Shown here one piece after another: positions 7,133-16,294 of a stretch of DNA of 64,000 nt. The translations under genes were made by a program, and so were the position numbers. The stretch's first letter is position 1; the number at the start of each line of letters is the position of its first letter. Source of the DNA: Lewinellaceae bacterium. GTDB taxonomy: Bacteria; Bacteroidota; Bacteroidia; Chitinophagales; Saprospiraceae. The notes under the pieces are model-generated. The model made no database searches. It was not told the DNA's origin and saw only the letters and a list, made by a program, of their open reading frames with translations. Location of the stretch: NCBI GenBank assembly GCA_020636075.1, contig JACJYO010000002.1, positions 62,001 to 126,000 on the forward strand, given 5' to 3'.

Positions 7133-9112
7133 TTACTTCGCGATCACAAACGGACGGGAAACCATTTCGCCTTTGGCGGTAGCGACCAATGTGTACATGC
7201 CATTTGGCAAGTTGTTGGCACGGAAGGGCAAAAATTGCTTGCCGCTGATGTTTGCATGGTTTTGTTCCGAAACTACGCGGCCGAAAGCATCTACAATGCG
7301 AATTTGAACATCTGCTGTCTCTTCCACTTTCACGGTAATGGTAGCGGCATCTACAACCGGATTCGGAGCAATCGAAACACTTACCGATTTAGCGTCCAAT
7401 GTCGGCGCCGACGTCGAAACGAAGGGGATTGGTGTGGATTCTGCATTGATGATCTGACCAGTGCTATTGTCGATAACCATAGTAATTGCGTGCATGTTGT
7501 CGATATTATAGCTCGACGGGAAAAGGTAGGTGCTCGTATACGACATCACAGAACCTGCAGGGTTGTTCGCCGGTACGCTGCCTGCCTTACCCGAAAAACC
7601 GCCAACAATAGCGCGAGCGACGTGATTATACACCATGTTTGCCGCGGGAACCGGGCTGGGCAGACTTTCATACCCTCCCATTGGGCCATTGCCGCCGCCG
7701 GAATAGGCATTGACTTGATTATAATTGCTGGCCGATCCAGTGACGCCTTCTTCGGTAAATACCACTGCAATCCGGTAGTCACCATTAAGCTCTTCTAAAA
7801 ATTGGAGCGAACTGGTAACATCAACTTTACGGATGGTCGTATTCAGTTCAACGTTTTGTGTAACAATTACTTTGGCAGGCTGCAACAGGTGATCAATGAG
7901 AGCGATCTCGAAGTTAGGATTGCCACTCAAGGGATCGATATCTGCTTCCCGCTCTACCAAACCGCCCGGATAGCCACCGATTAAATCGCCCATGCCGTTA
8001 TCATAGGTGGCATTGCGCATAGGGTCGTTATTGTGCACGGCGATCGGGATGGCAAGACCTTCGTACTCATGGGCAATATGATCCATCATTACGGCGCCAC
8101 GGGGGCACCACTGGCACCAGGTGCCGGTGCCTTCCTCAATAACTACTTTGCGGCCAGGCTGAGGCTCTACACCGGTGACGCTAAAGGTTGCAGAGCCACC
8201 ATTGTCTGAAGGGTCATTATCGCCTACGCCATTCACATTAGTTATTTCCATCAAAAAAGAAAAGTTGTTAGGGCCAAGTTCAACGGGATAGGGGACTGTA
8301 ATCAATGCACTTTTGCCGAACTCAAGGTTTTGATTTGTAAAATTGATGGTGTCTGTGTTGGCACCGCGAGTAATCAACACATCAAACGAGGTAATTGTAG
8401 GGAATCCATTATTGCGAAGGGTACCTGCAAGAGTTACATTGTGTCCAACGAGGAGCTTGTTGAAATTTGGAAGGAAAGCAGGAATGGCTTCAACATACTT
8501 GCCGGCACGAACGCCTGTCAGGCTGGCACGGACAATATCGTCCGGAATTACCAACTTTATATTGTCAAGCATAGCACCGAACAACCAACCACCACCGTCG
8601 TTGTACACAAAAGCGAAACGTACATCGCTCAGGCCAGCATAGGCAGATACGTCAATATTAACGTTGCTTTGCCAACCACCTGTGTTGCCAAAGATTTGGA
8701 TGTCTTCCCAAGTAGTACCACCATCTTTGGAACCAACCAATTTAAACGACTCCTTAATCCCTGACTCTGTACCGTTACGGTAAAGCAGGTCAAATAAAAG
8801 ATACACTGTTGTATGACCAGAAAGGTCGGCAGGTGGCAGCGTCAGGATTTCATTTCCTTTATCACAATCACATTTGTCATCATTGGTACCAAGAATGTTG
8901 GTTGAATGGCCGCTCACATTAAAATAAGTAGACGTATGGAAAGCAGCGGTCCCGATCAGCCAGCCGCCATCGCTGGCGTTTGACGATTGTGACCAACCGG
9001 CAGGCAGGTTTGTCCCGCTATCAAAATTTTCTTCCCAAAGCACGGTGCCCTGGGCTTGCACATTAGCCACAAAGGCTAGGAATAAAGCAGCAAAAAGTAG
9101 TTTTTTAATCAT
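7133..9112 (-). CDS. Secreted Omp28-like thioredoxin-fold protein with T9SS sorting domain
   Basis: Translation from ATG 9112 gives 659 residues; an ATG four codons earlier (9124) is possible but MIKKLLFAALFLAFVANVQAQ is a canonical signal peptide start. Residues to about 190 form a jelly-roll (choice-of-anchor J type) domain. A central domain opens with VVIEEGTGTWCQWCPRG, with Cys 333 and Cys 336 forming a C-x2-C motif as in thioredoxin-fold proteins of the Omp28 family, suggesting a disulfide-active or surface-binding role. The last 80 residues (IAPNPVVDAATI, then FGRVVSEQN and FVIAK) are a type A T9SS sorting domain. Substrate and partner are unknown. A terminator follows at 7043-7079. Confidence 0.9.
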   Translation of the reverse strand: MIKKLLFAALFLAFVANVQAQGTVLWEENFDSGTNLPAGWSQSSNASDGGWLIGTAAFHTSTYFNVSGHSTNILGTNDDKCDCDKGNEILTLPPADLSGHTTVYLLFDLLYRNGTESGIKESFKLVGSKDGGTTWEDIQIFGNTGGWQSNVNIDVSAYAGLSDVRFAFVYNDGGGWLFGAMLDNIKLVIPDDIVRASLTGVRAGKYVEAIPAFLPNFNKLLVGHNVTLAGTLRNNGFPTITSFDVLITRGANTDTINFTNQNLEFGKSALITVPYPVELGPNNFSFLMEITNVNGVGDNDPSDNGGSATFSVTGVEPQPGRKVVIEEGTGTWCQWCPRGAVMMDHIAHEYEGLAIPIAVHNNDPMRNATYDNGMGDLIGGYPGGLVEREADIDPLSGNPNFEIALIDHLLQPAKVIVTQNVELNTTIRKVDVTSSLQFLEELNGDYRIAVVFTEEGVTGSASNYNQVNAYSGGGNGPMGGYESLPSPVPAANMVYNHVARAIVGGFSGKAGSVPANNPAGSVMSYTSTYLFPSSYNIDNMHAITMVIDNSTGQIINAESTPIPFVSTSAPTLDAKSVSVSIAPNPVVDAATITVKVEETADVQIRIVDAFGRVVSEQNHANISGKQFLPFRANNLPNGMYTLVATAKGEMVSRPFVIAK

Positions 9113-9145
9113 TAGAAAGAGCATTTGATGTTAAATGATAATTTG

Positions 9146-9153
9146 CAAAATTA
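9146..9153 (-). promoter_or_regulatory. Candidate -7 element of the Omp28-like gene
   Basis: On the minus strand this reads TAATTTTG, an exact TAnnTTTG match, 33 bases upstream of ATG 9112 and 21 upstream of ATG 9124. No TTG lies at the correct distance for a -33 element, so support is partial. Confidence 0.4.
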
Positions 9154-9290
9154 GAAATTCATAATCGTATATCAGCCATATTATTGAAATTGCCAATAAT
9201 TGACATAGCGCTAAACACGAATGATTTTTTACTTCCCGGGCAACAATGACCCATCTTCCGGAAAATGGTTGTACCGAATGGGAACTTCCG

Positions 9291-9322
9291 TTGGCTGGAA
9301 TTGTTATGGAGCGGTATTTTTG
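9291..9322 (+). promoter_or_regulatory. Candidate promoter of mutS2
   Basis: TTG (9291-9293) and TATTTTTG (9315-9322) are 21 bases apart, a good Bacteroidota promoter. Transcription would begin near 9329, downstream of the most upstream possible start of the frame (9265), supporting ATG 9343 as the start of MutS2. Confidence 0.5.
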
Positions 9323-9342
9323 TGGCAATGAGCAATTTTGTA

Positions 9343-11730
9343 ATGAACCTTGAACCGCGCGACGTTTTTCGAAACCTGGAATTTGATAAGGTTTTAGAAC
9401 TCCTGGAATCGGAGGCCATGACTCCAATGGCTGCCAATTATTTTCAGGTACTTCAACCTTCAACGGCATTTGAACAAGTTGACCGCTGGCTGCGCGAAGC
9501 GAAAGAATTCAAATTGACCCTGGAAAAGAGCGACCGGCTTCCACTGGAGATGTACGCTGACATTCGCCCCGATTTGCGCCTTTTGGGCAAAACGGATTAT
9601 ACCCTGGGGGCTGAGTCTTTCCAGAATATTCAACGCATTCTCATCGTCATGCGCGATGTGTTCCGGTTTTTTAGCGGCTTCAAGAAGGAAATCTATCCAA
9701 ATTTATTTAACCTGATCCGCGACTTATCGTTTGATGAGGAACTGATAAAGGCCATCAGCGCAGTATTCGATGATGAAGGTGAAATCCGCCCGGATGCCTC
9801 TCCTGATTTGGTGCGTATTCGTCGGGAAAAGCAACATAAAATCCGGGAAATCGATCAACGTTTCCGCCAGATCATTCAGGATTACCGGAGCAAAGGGTGG
9901 CTTTCCGAAACCCCGGAGAGTTTTCGAAACGGCCGTCGGGTATTGTCGGTGCCAGCCGAACATAAACGCAAGATCAGAGGTATCATTCACGATGAAAGCG
10001 ATACCGGGAAAACGGTATTTATCGAACCGGAGCCGGTCGTTGAACTTAATAACGACATCTTTGATCTGGACAGCGAGGAGCGCCGTGAGATATTCCGCAT
10101 TCTTCGGACGCTAAGCGCCACGATCCGTCCCTATGGTCCTCAATTAGAGCAATACCTCAATGTATTGATAAACCTGGATGTCGTACAAGCAAAGGCACGT
10201 GTAGCAATGGCGATGCGGGCAACCATGCCGGTCTTAAAGGAAAAACCGCTGATTGGCGCTCGCAAGGCGTACCACCCCTTGCTTTATCTGAAAAACAAAG
10301 CGCTCAAACGCAAGACCATTCCATTTGAATTGCGCCTGAATGCGGAAAATCACATCCTGGTCCTTTCCGGGCCCAACGCCGGGGGGAAATCGGTGGCTAT
10401 GAAATCGGTTGGTTTATTGCAGTTGATGATTCAAAGCGGCTTGCTTGTGCCAGTGCATGAGCTCAGTGAATTTGGTATTTTCACGCAAATTTTTGCCGAT
10501 ATCGGAGACCAACAGAGTTTGGATGATGACTTGAGCACCTATTCTTCCCGCTTGCAGAACGCAAGGGTTTTCCTGGAAAAGTCCACGCCAAAGACCCTGG
10601 TGCTGATTGATGAAATGGGCAGTGGGACCGACCCGAAACCAGGAGGCGCCATTGCCGAGGCCATCCTTCGAGGGTTATACCGCAAGGGCGTTTTCGCTGT
10701 AATCACCACGCACTATTCCAATCTGAAAGTTTTTGCTTTTCGCAATCCGGGCGTGTTGAATGCCAACATGCACTTTGATAAAGACAACCTTTCGCCAACA
10801 TATGAGCTGAAAGTTGGCCGGCCTGGCAGTAGTTATGCCTTTGAAATTGCTGCTAAAAGCGGCCTGCCCCGGATTATCATCGATCATGCGCGCAATCGCA
10901 CCGGAAGCGAAACCGCGGTGGATGATATTCTGATCGAACTTCAACGTGAAAAGCAGGAATTGGAGGAACATTTACAGGCGGTACGGGAAAAAGAACAGTC
11001 CCTGGAGCGATTGATCAAGACCTATGACAGCATGCACAGCGATCTGGAAATCAAGCGCAAACGCCTAAGACTTGATCAAAAAGAATTTGAACTGAGGCAG
11101 AGTGCCAACACCAGTCGAGAGGTGGAGAAAATGGTGCGCCAACTGAAGGAGGAGAAAAATCTGGAAAACATGCAAAAGGTTGCGCAAAAGCTCCGGCAAG
11201 AGCGCACCGAAAAAGCGCAACAAGTTGACTCCATAAATGCGGAAGTCGTTAAACTGGAAGAAAAAACGGGCCAGACAATCTCGAAACCCTTGCAGGAGGG
11301 CGATTATGTGCGCCTGCGGGCAGGTGGTGCAACTGGACAAATTGAAAGTTTAAAAGGAAAAAAGGCCACGCTCACCATGGGGGGCATTACGGTTAAGGTG
11401 CATTTGAGCGACTTGATCCCGGTAGCCGCGCCGGTTCGGCAATCGTCCGGCGGCACGAATATGGACATCCAACATACTGCAGCTTTTGAATCAAAAATTG
11501 ATATTCGCGGCCTTAGTAAGGAGGAAGCCCTCGATACCCTGGAGAAGTTTGTTGACAATGCCTTGCTTTCCGATGCGGCGGTCCTGCGGATACTGCATGG
11601 CAAAGGCGTTGGGGTATTGCGCAAAGTGGTGCGGCAAAAACTCCGGGAATATGGTGGAAATATTGGCCGGGTCTACCATCCGGAACAAGATTCCGGTGGC
11701 GATGGCGTCACAATCGTCGAACTTGTTTAA
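9343..11730 (+). CDS. mutS2: Endonuclease MutS2 with C-terminal Smr domain
   Basis: A 795-residue protein from ATG 9343; an ATG at 9328 and a longer frame to 9265 exist but the family aligns from NLEPRDVFRNLEFDKVL. The MutS-type core and lever regions come first. The ABC ATPase has Walker A GPNAGGKS at residues 343-350 and a Walker B region LVLIDEMGSGTDP near 420. A long charged coiled coil follows (about 510-640), then a KOW-like patch and an Smr nuclease domain with DIRGLS and HGKG (752-755). MutS2 proteins act on branched DNA and collided ribosomes rather than in mismatch repair. Which role applies here cannot be told from sequence. Confidence 0.96.
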   Translation: MNLEPRDVFRNLEFDKVLELLESEAMTPMAANYFQVLQPSTAFEQVDRWLREAKEFKLTLEKSDRLPLEMYADIRPDLRLLGKTDYTLGAESFQNIQRILIVMRDVFRFFSGFKKEIYPNLFNLIRDLSFDEELIKAISAVFDDEGEIRPDASPDLVRIRREKQHKIREIDQRFRQIIQDYRSKGWLSETPESFRNGRRVLSVPAEHKRKIRGIIHDESDTGKTVFIEPEPVVELNNDIFDLDSEERREIFRILRTLSATIRPYGPQLEQYLNVLINLDVVQAKARVAMAMRATMPVLKEKPLIGARKAYHPLLYLKNKALKRKTIPFELRLNAENHILVLSGPNAGGKSVAMKSVGLLQLMIQSGLLVPVHELSEFGIFTQIFADIGDQQSLDDDLSTYSSRLQNARVFLEKSTPKTLVLIDEMGSGTDPKPGGAIAEAILRGLYRKGVFAVITTHYSNLKVFAFRNPGVLNANMHFDKDNLSPTYELKVGRPGSSYAFEIAAKSGLPRIIIDHARNRTGSETAVDDILIELQREKQELEEHLQAVREKEQSLERLIKTYDSMHSDLEIKRKRLRLDQKEFELRQSANTSREVEKMVRQLKEEKNLENMQKVAQKLRQERTEKAQQVDSINAEVVKLEEKTGQTISKPLQEGDYVRLRAGGATGQIESLKGKKATLTMGGITVKVHLSDLIPVAAPVRQSSGGTNMDIQHTAAFESKIDIRGLSKEEALDTLEKFVDNALLSDAAVLRILHGKGVGVLRKVVRQKLREYGGNIGRVYHPEQDSGGDGVTIVELV

Positions 11731-11748
11731 TGGGCTTGCATCAGGTAC

Positions 11749-13353
11749 CTACTTTCCTTTTTTGCCGATCTCAATAAACTCATGCGATGCCCGTTCCGGG
11801 TAAAGCGCAGCCGCATCAGCATTTTCACCGACAATATAGTAGTGAACAACTTCAGCAGCTGGTACCTGGGCGCTAAAAATGCCATCTCCGGCAACAGCAT
11901 CGCCATTTGTACCCGCATCATTCATTTCTACCGATTTAAAAGCAAACATGGGATGATTGCGATAGTACAGATAGCCAGTTTCGGCGTTCTTTAAAGAAGC
12001 GGTTATCACCACGGTGTCCTTGTTTGTTTTATGCTGGACATTTTCAATAACCGGCTGCGCTTTGCTTAATGCCGGGTGTGCGGAAAGGTAGGTTGCCCGT
12101 TTTTCAAGCAACTGCCGCAACCCAATGATCTTGTCTGGTCCGGAAACCATGGTTTTGTCCAGAGAGTTTTTAAAATCCTCATAGGTGTACAGCTTTATCG
12201 GATCACTTTTTACCCATGGGTCTATCTCTTTCATCATTTCCTGCGCTTCTTTAAGCCACAATCCACTTTCCAAAACTTCAGATACAATTGTTTTCATGTG
12301 GGCCACATATACCTTGCGGTACAGCGGTTTTTGTAACAACTTGGAAATCAACGGGCGTTTGGGGAGATTGTAACCTGTGAAGGGGCTAAACTCAATTAAC
12401 TCCTGGTCAGACATTTGGTTAAAACTGTAATCGCGGCGCCACCCACCGAATGCCATATTCAAATCCCAGATCAAGGGATGGCCTACGCCGGTACTATCGA
12501 TCCACAGGTAATAATTGTGCGAAAGCGAGCCGGTATAACTATCCAGATTAACAAGCACGTTATTCAAAGCATGCATCCACAGCGTTTGATCGACATTTAA
12601 AACCGTTTCAACCTGTTCCGGGGCCTTGTTCAGCACTTTGATAAGGTGCAACAACGGTTTCCAACTGGCCGGATCATCCACTTCATAAAAAGAATCATAG
12701 CATCCCGGACTTTCATTCAGATAGACCAAAGATGCATTTTCACCCTTTGGACATCCACTTTGACTACGTACCCGCTTCCAGTTGTCCGGATCACATTTTA
12801 CCAAGAAACCAGAAGATGTTTTAAAATGCTTTTCCAAAAACAGCTCGTCAATCGATTCTGTGTTGACATATAATCCGTAAAACTGATCGTTCACATACAG
12901 TTTCGTAAAGTTGCACAACGGTGCGGGCATATATCGGCGAATGATCGCGTAAGCCAACGGGTCGCGAATGAAACTGGGGTCCAGGAATGCATTTGACAAT
13001 TTAATTGTACCCTGCCCGTCTTTTAATGTTTGGGTTTTGATCAGATAGTCCAATTTGACATTCATCGGCAATTTTTTGATCGTTTCCTTTCGTGTTCGGA
13101 AGTAGGAACTATTGCCTTTATAGCGAATACCAACGCTGTCGTATTTGACGCCATTTACCCATGCTGTCCCAAGCAAACGTGCCGATGGATTGACATTTTT
13201 TAAGGAATCAAGTTGACTGTCCCAAGCAGAACCGGGCAGTTTAAGGCGTACTTCCTGAGTGCCTTTGCCATAAAAATCCTGCGCTTTGCCAGTTGTTGTA
13301 AACAGGCAAAGTATGGTGGCAACCAGTAATATTAGTATGGAGCAACTGCGCAT
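11749..13353 (-). CDS. CotH-like kinase-fold secreted protein (paralogue 1)
   Basis: A 534-residue protein with an N-terminal signal peptide (to about residue 24, ending GKAQ). CotH family blocks are in order: VGIRYKGNSSY near 75-85, a substrate/ATP-loop region with KLSNAFLDPS and RRYMPAP, LYVNDQFYGLYVNTES, and the metal-binding IWDLNMAFGG motif. Bacterial and fungal CotH proteins are atypical protein kinases or surface invasins; here the protein would be periplasmic or extracellular. A C-terminal beta domain with DAGTNGDAVAGDGIFSA resembles a choice-of-anchor or lamin-like fold. The neighbouring gene at 13509-15125 is a clear paralogue in the same orientation. No T9SS sorting domain is evident. 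Confidence 0.88.
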   Translation of the reverse strand: MRSCSILILLVATILCLFTTTGKAQDFYGKGTQEVRLKLPGSAWDSQLDSLKNVNPSARLLGTAWVNGVKYDSVGIRYKGNSSYFRTRKETIKKLPMNVKLDYLIKTQTLKDGQGTIKLSNAFLDPSFIRDPLAYAIIRRYMPAPLCNFTKLYVNDQFYGLYVNTESIDELFLEKHFKTSSGFLVKCDPDNWKRVRSQSGCPKGENASLVYLNESPGCYDSFYEVDDPASWKPLLHLIKVLNKAPEQVETVLNVDQTLWMHALNNVLVNLDSYTGSLSHNYYLWIDSTGVGHPLIWDLNMAFGGWRRDYSFNQMSDQELIEFSPFTGYNLPKRPLISKLLQKPLYRKVYVAHMKTIVSEVLESGLWLKEAQEMMKEIDPWVKSDPIKLYTYEDFKNSLDKTMVSGPDKIIGLRQLLEKRATYLSAHPALSKAQPVIENVQHKTNKDTVVITASLKNAETGYLYYRNHPMFAFKSVEMNDAGTNGDAVAGDGIFSAQVPAAEVVHYYIVGENADAAALYPERASHEFIEIGKKGK

Positions 13354-13410
13354 ACAGAGGGGGAGTTAGTTAAAAATATGAAGGGCGGTATTGCTTACGA
13401 GTTTGGCAAC

Positions 13411-13418
13411 CAAAGGTA
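13411..13418 (-). promoter_or_regulatory. Candidate -7 element of cotH-like paralogue 1
   Basis: The minus strand reads TACCTTTG, an exact TAnnTTTG match, about 58 bases upstream of the ATG and just past the terminator of the upstream paralogue. The -33 region has only a T-run, no TTG. Confidence 0.45.
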
Positions 13419-13447
13419 CAACAGCCATTTTTGAATGGTAAAAACAG

Positions 13448-13485
13448 AACACCACCGGCCGGCAAAACGTCCGGCCGGTGGTGTT
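13448..13485 (-). terminator. Intrinsic terminator of cotH-like paralogue 2
   Basis: A perfect 15-bp stem (13448-13462 with 13471-13485, 8-base loop, mostly G/C) lies 24 bases after the paralogue 2 stop codon. On the minus strand it is followed by a T-rich stretch (ctgttttt). The two cotH-like genes are therefore probably separate transcription units. Confidence 0.8.
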
Positions 13486-13508
13486 TATTTTAAATTACAC
13501 ACGCCGGC

Positions 13509-15125
13509 TTATTTATTCAGGTCGCTCAATTTGACCTTATACGGCGTATTCGTATAGTCTCTGGGCAAAAACAAAACAGTACCTGGGTTTTCCGAAAGAA
13601 GGTAATAATCCAGTACCGCATCTTCAGATGGTGCGTCAATGCTGACCGAATAATTTTTCATGCCCGAAGGCAAATTGTTCGGTGACTCTTCCGCCATGAC
13701 CATGGACTGATAGGGTTGGTCGGCTGCAAAGCGATAATAAATTATCATTTTTTGCGGGTACCTGTCCGCTTTGGCTGTAATCCGGAATGTATTCACTTTT
13801 TCATTTTCAAATTTCCCACGGCCCTGGACGGCAACATCGCTGATCGCAGATGGCAAAGCATTCAATTCCGGATGCGAGCTCAGGAAACGGGAGCGCCGGG
13901 ACATCAGTTCCACAATTCCCGGGATTTTACTCTTGCGCCCGATCGTTTCTTTAAGACTGTTTTGAAAATCTTCCAGACTGTAAATTTTATTCTTGTCGTC
14001 ATTAAATGGCACGACGATCATCGATTGCAATTCCTTTGCCCGTGCTTCATAAGCAGCGTTGGAAAAGTAATCGTCATTGATCTGGCGGATGTGCGCGAGG
14101 TATATTTTCCGGTTGAGCGGATCTTGCAGCAGTTTGCTGATCAGTGGCTTGTAGGGATTGTCGGCATGGAGCAGCGGATCAAGGCGTTGGAGATCGCGCA
14201 AATCGAGATCGCTGCCTTTTCCGGTATTTTTAAAACTGCCGAAACTCAAATTCAAATCCCAGTGAATAGGCTGAAAATGGCCATGATTATCCTGATACAG
14301 GTAATAGTTGATGCTGTAGTGGCCGCTGTAGCTGCTTAAATTGACCATGACATTATTGAGCGCAAGCATCCACAGCGCGCGGTCAACATCCAGAACCTGT
14401 CCGCTTTGATCCGGAGTTTGGTTGAGCACTTTGGTCATATGCCGCAGTTCCAGCCAGCCGCGATCTGATTTCATCTCAAAGTTATTCAGATAGCAATCCA
14501 CGTTTTCTTCATATTCCAGAGAGCCGTAGATGTTTTGCTTGCAATTTGTTGCATCGCTTTCGGTCTTATAGTCTACCCCGGCTTTAAACAGGGGGTTGTC
14601 TTCGGAGCCATAATGTTTGCGTAAAAATTGCCCGTCCACGCTCTCCAGGTTAATAAATACACCCACGTACTCGTCATTGACAAACAACTTGGTGTACGAT
14701 GCCTGTGGCGATGGCATGTAGTTGGCGGCTATTTCATGAAACAGCACTTCGCGCACCAAGCTCGGGTCGCGCAATGCGGATGACAGTTTTATAGAAGAAT
14801 AGCCCTGATGGTTTTGACCGGACTTTACGAAGTCCAATTTGATTTGGAAAGGGTTGCGTTTCATGCCCATTTGGTAGGAGTTGTTGCCGCGAAAGCGAAC
14901 GCCTACGCTATCGTACCGGACCTGGTCGACCACCAGAGAGCCCAGCATCATGCCTTCTCCGTACAGACGCATCGAATCCAATGCATCATTCCAGTTTTTA
15001 GCCGGAAGTGTTATCCGTATTTCACCAAGCGTCTTTTTTTCAAAAAACGGACGCGCAGATTGGCCACTTTGTGCAAATCCTGCAATTGGAAACAGGATGA
15101 TCAAAAGGAATAGCAATTTTTTCAT
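13509..15125 (-). CDS. CotH-like kinase-fold secreted protein (paralogue 2)
   Basis: A 538-residue protein. The frame extends to 15218, but ATG 15125 gives a standard signal peptide MKKLLFLLIILFPIAGFAQ, so it is preferred. The CotH blocks match paralogue 1: VGVRFRGNNSY, KLSSALRDPSLVREV, LFVNDEYVGVFINLESVDG, and IHWDLNLSFGS. The C-terminal part carries a different beta-rich module (FRITAKADRYPQ...). Likely periplasmic or surface kinase-fold protein of unknown substrate. The two copies share length, architecture and orientation, so tandem duplication followed by strong divergence is the simplest origin. Confidence 0.87.
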   Translation of the reverse strand: MKKLLFLLIILFPIAGFAQSGQSARPFFEKKTLGEIRITLPAKNWNDALDSMRLYGEGMMLGSLVVDQVRYDSVGVRFRGNNSYQMGMKRNPFQIKLDFVKSGQNHQGYSSIKLSSALRDPSLVREVLFHEIAANYMPSPQASYTKLFVNDEYVGVFINLESVDGQFLRKHYGSEDNPLFKAGVDYKTESDATNCKQNIYGSLEYEENVDCYLNNFEMKSDRGWLELRHMTKVLNQTPDQSGQVLDVDRALWMLALNNVMVNLSSYSGHYSINYYLYQDNHGHFQPIHWDLNLSFGSFKNTGKGSDLDLRDLQRLDPLLHADNPYKPLISKLLQDPLNRKIYLAHIRQINDDYFSNAAYEARAKELQSMIVVPFNDDKNKIYSLEDFQNSLKETIGRKSKIPGIVELMSRRSRFLSSHPELNALPSAISDVAVQGRGKFENEKVNTFRITAKADRYPQKMIIYYRFAADQPYQSMVMAEESPNNLPSGMKNYSVSIDAPSEDAVLDYYLLSENPGTVLFLPRDYTNTPYKVKLSDLNK

Positions 15126-15257
15126 AAGAAACTGCTGAAGAGTTAGAAAATGTGTTGTTTTGGTTGCGGGTGCAATGATACAAAAAGGCAAGCGAGTAAA
15201 TAACCGGAAGCCTTCCATTTGCCCGATAAAAACCTGTTTATGGTGTAAAAAAAATGC

Positions 15258-15539
15258 TCAAATGATATCTTCAAACTCAGATATTAATCCTGCAGGGAAA
15301 GCCCGGTTATCAGCTTCAAGGCGGTGAAGATGTAGCTGATTCATCACTTGTTGAAGTGCTTTCACCAGCGATTGGTCTGCCCACGTACTGATAGATTCCA
15401 TGGTGTTCAACTGGTCGTTGGAACCGAGTTTTATGCCAATTTCATAGGCCTGGTTTTCAAATTTTACCGTTACCCGGTCATCCATTTTAAACACGGTGAT
15501 CTTGAGCTCAGGGTGTTCAATATTTCCAATGATGCGCAT
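15258..15539 (-). CDS. Small protein of unknown function
   Basis: A 93-residue frame starting MRIIGNIEHPELKITVF and ending SEFEDII. It has no signal peptide, no membrane segment and no cysteine. The first half alternates hydrophobic and charged residues as in a small beta sheet (ITVFKMDDRVTVKFENQAYEIG), and the second half is helical. It is acidic overall. Codon use looks like its neighbours and it fills the space between aquaporin and cotH genes on the same strand, so it is probably real. I do not recognise the family. Confidence 0.7.
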   Translation of the reverse strand: MRIIGNIEHPELKITVFKMDDRVTVKFENQAYEIGIKLGSNDQLNTMESISTWADQSLVKALQQVMNQLHLHRLEADNRAFPAGLISEFEDII

Positions 15540-15595
15540 TGATCTGAATTATTTGTATTTACAAAATGGGGGTTGTGGACTAAATGCCAGTCCTG

Positions 15596-16234
15596 TCATT
15601 CCATTGACTTCGGCTCCTGAAATACTTTGGATAACGAAGCGCCCGCCGCTGCTCCAATCATAGTGCCGCCCAGGCTAACCCAAACATCGCCCCAGGCACT
15701 GATACCATTAATCGCCATGCCAAGCACAATTACAGGGTTAAAAGCCGCAATGGTTATTCCACTAAAGGCATAAACGCCGGCTGCAGCGGCAAGGCCAACT
15801 GCCAGGCCTGCAAATCCTTGGGTTTTCTCCGATGGCCAAACTGAAATGCCCAGGTAAATCATAGTTAACAAAAATGCTCCTATGGCCTCCGCAAAAAGGG
15901 CGCTGATCGTGTCATATTTTCGCAAAACCAGGTCAGCCTCGCCACTGCTACGGATCAAAAATGCAGCTAAAACCGCAGCAAGTACCCCTCCTGCAATTTG
16001 TGCCAGCACGTAATACGGGAAATCCCAGCGTTCTAATTTGCCCTGCATCAGCGCTGCAAGTGAGATCGCCGGGTTATATTGCGCCCCCGAAAATTGCCCC
16101 CCTATATACCAAAGCGCCGCCAGGGCACTTCCATAGGCCAACGGGGGGAATTCGCCGGCATTGTTTTTATGCACCAGCGTGATCATGATAACCAGAATGA
16201 ATGTTCCAATTCCTTCCATCAGGAATTTTTTCAT
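15596..16234 (-). CDS. Aquaporin-family (MIP) channel with an altered second half-helix motif
   Basis: A 212-residue integral membrane protein with six hydrophobic segments and the two-fold MIP repeat. The first pore loop is canonical (SGAQYNPAISL, Asn54-Pro55-Ala56). The second reads AFNPVIVLG: Asn166-Pro167-Val168-Ile169, so the Ala of NPA is Val and the selectivity-filter Arg that normally follows is Ile. This points to altered selectivity or to a non-water substrate; the MIP fold itself is secure. It is divergent from the S9 peptidase gene across a 60-base spacer that carries candidate promoters for both. Confidence 0.88.
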   Translation of the reverse strand: MKKFLMEGIGTFILVIMITLVHKNNAGEFPPLAYGSALAALWYIGGQFSGAQYNPAISLAALMQGKLERWDFPYYVLAQIAGGVLAAVLAAFLIRSSGEADLVLRKYDTISALFAEAIGAFLLTMIYLGISVWPSEKTQGFAGLAVGLAAAAGVYAFSGITIAAFNPVIVLGMAINGISAWGDVWVSLGGTMIGAAAGASLSKVFQEPKSME

Positions 16235-16241
16235 AGCCCCT

Positions 16242-16249
16242 TATTTTTG
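16242..16249 (+). promoter_or_regulatory. Candidate -7 element of the S9 peptidase gene
   Basis: TATTTTTG is an exact TAnnTTTG match 45 bases before ATG 16295, in the divergent spacer. No clear TTG -33 element accompanies it. Confidence 0.4.
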
Positions 16250-16274
16250 CCGTTTATAACATTTTGCTCACCGC

Positions 16275-16282
16275 CAAAAATA
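16275..16282 (-). promoter_or_regulatory. Candidate -7 element of the aquaporin gene
   Basis: The minus strand reads TATTTTTG here, 40 bases upstream of the aquaporin ATG at 16234. It and the opposing element at 16242 overlap in their promoter zones, so the two genes could compete for polymerase. No good -33 element was found. Confidence 0.4.
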
Positions 16283-16294
16283 TTGAAAATCTGT

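Noticed and set aside
7235..7798. 187-codon plus-strand frame inside the Omp28-like gene
   Set aside because: Antisense to a gene with signal peptide, C-x2-C motif and sorting domain; peptide is low in structure.
13716..14339. 207-codon plus-strand frame inside cotH-like paralogue 2
   Set aside because: Antisense shadow of a gene with strong family motifs on the other strand.
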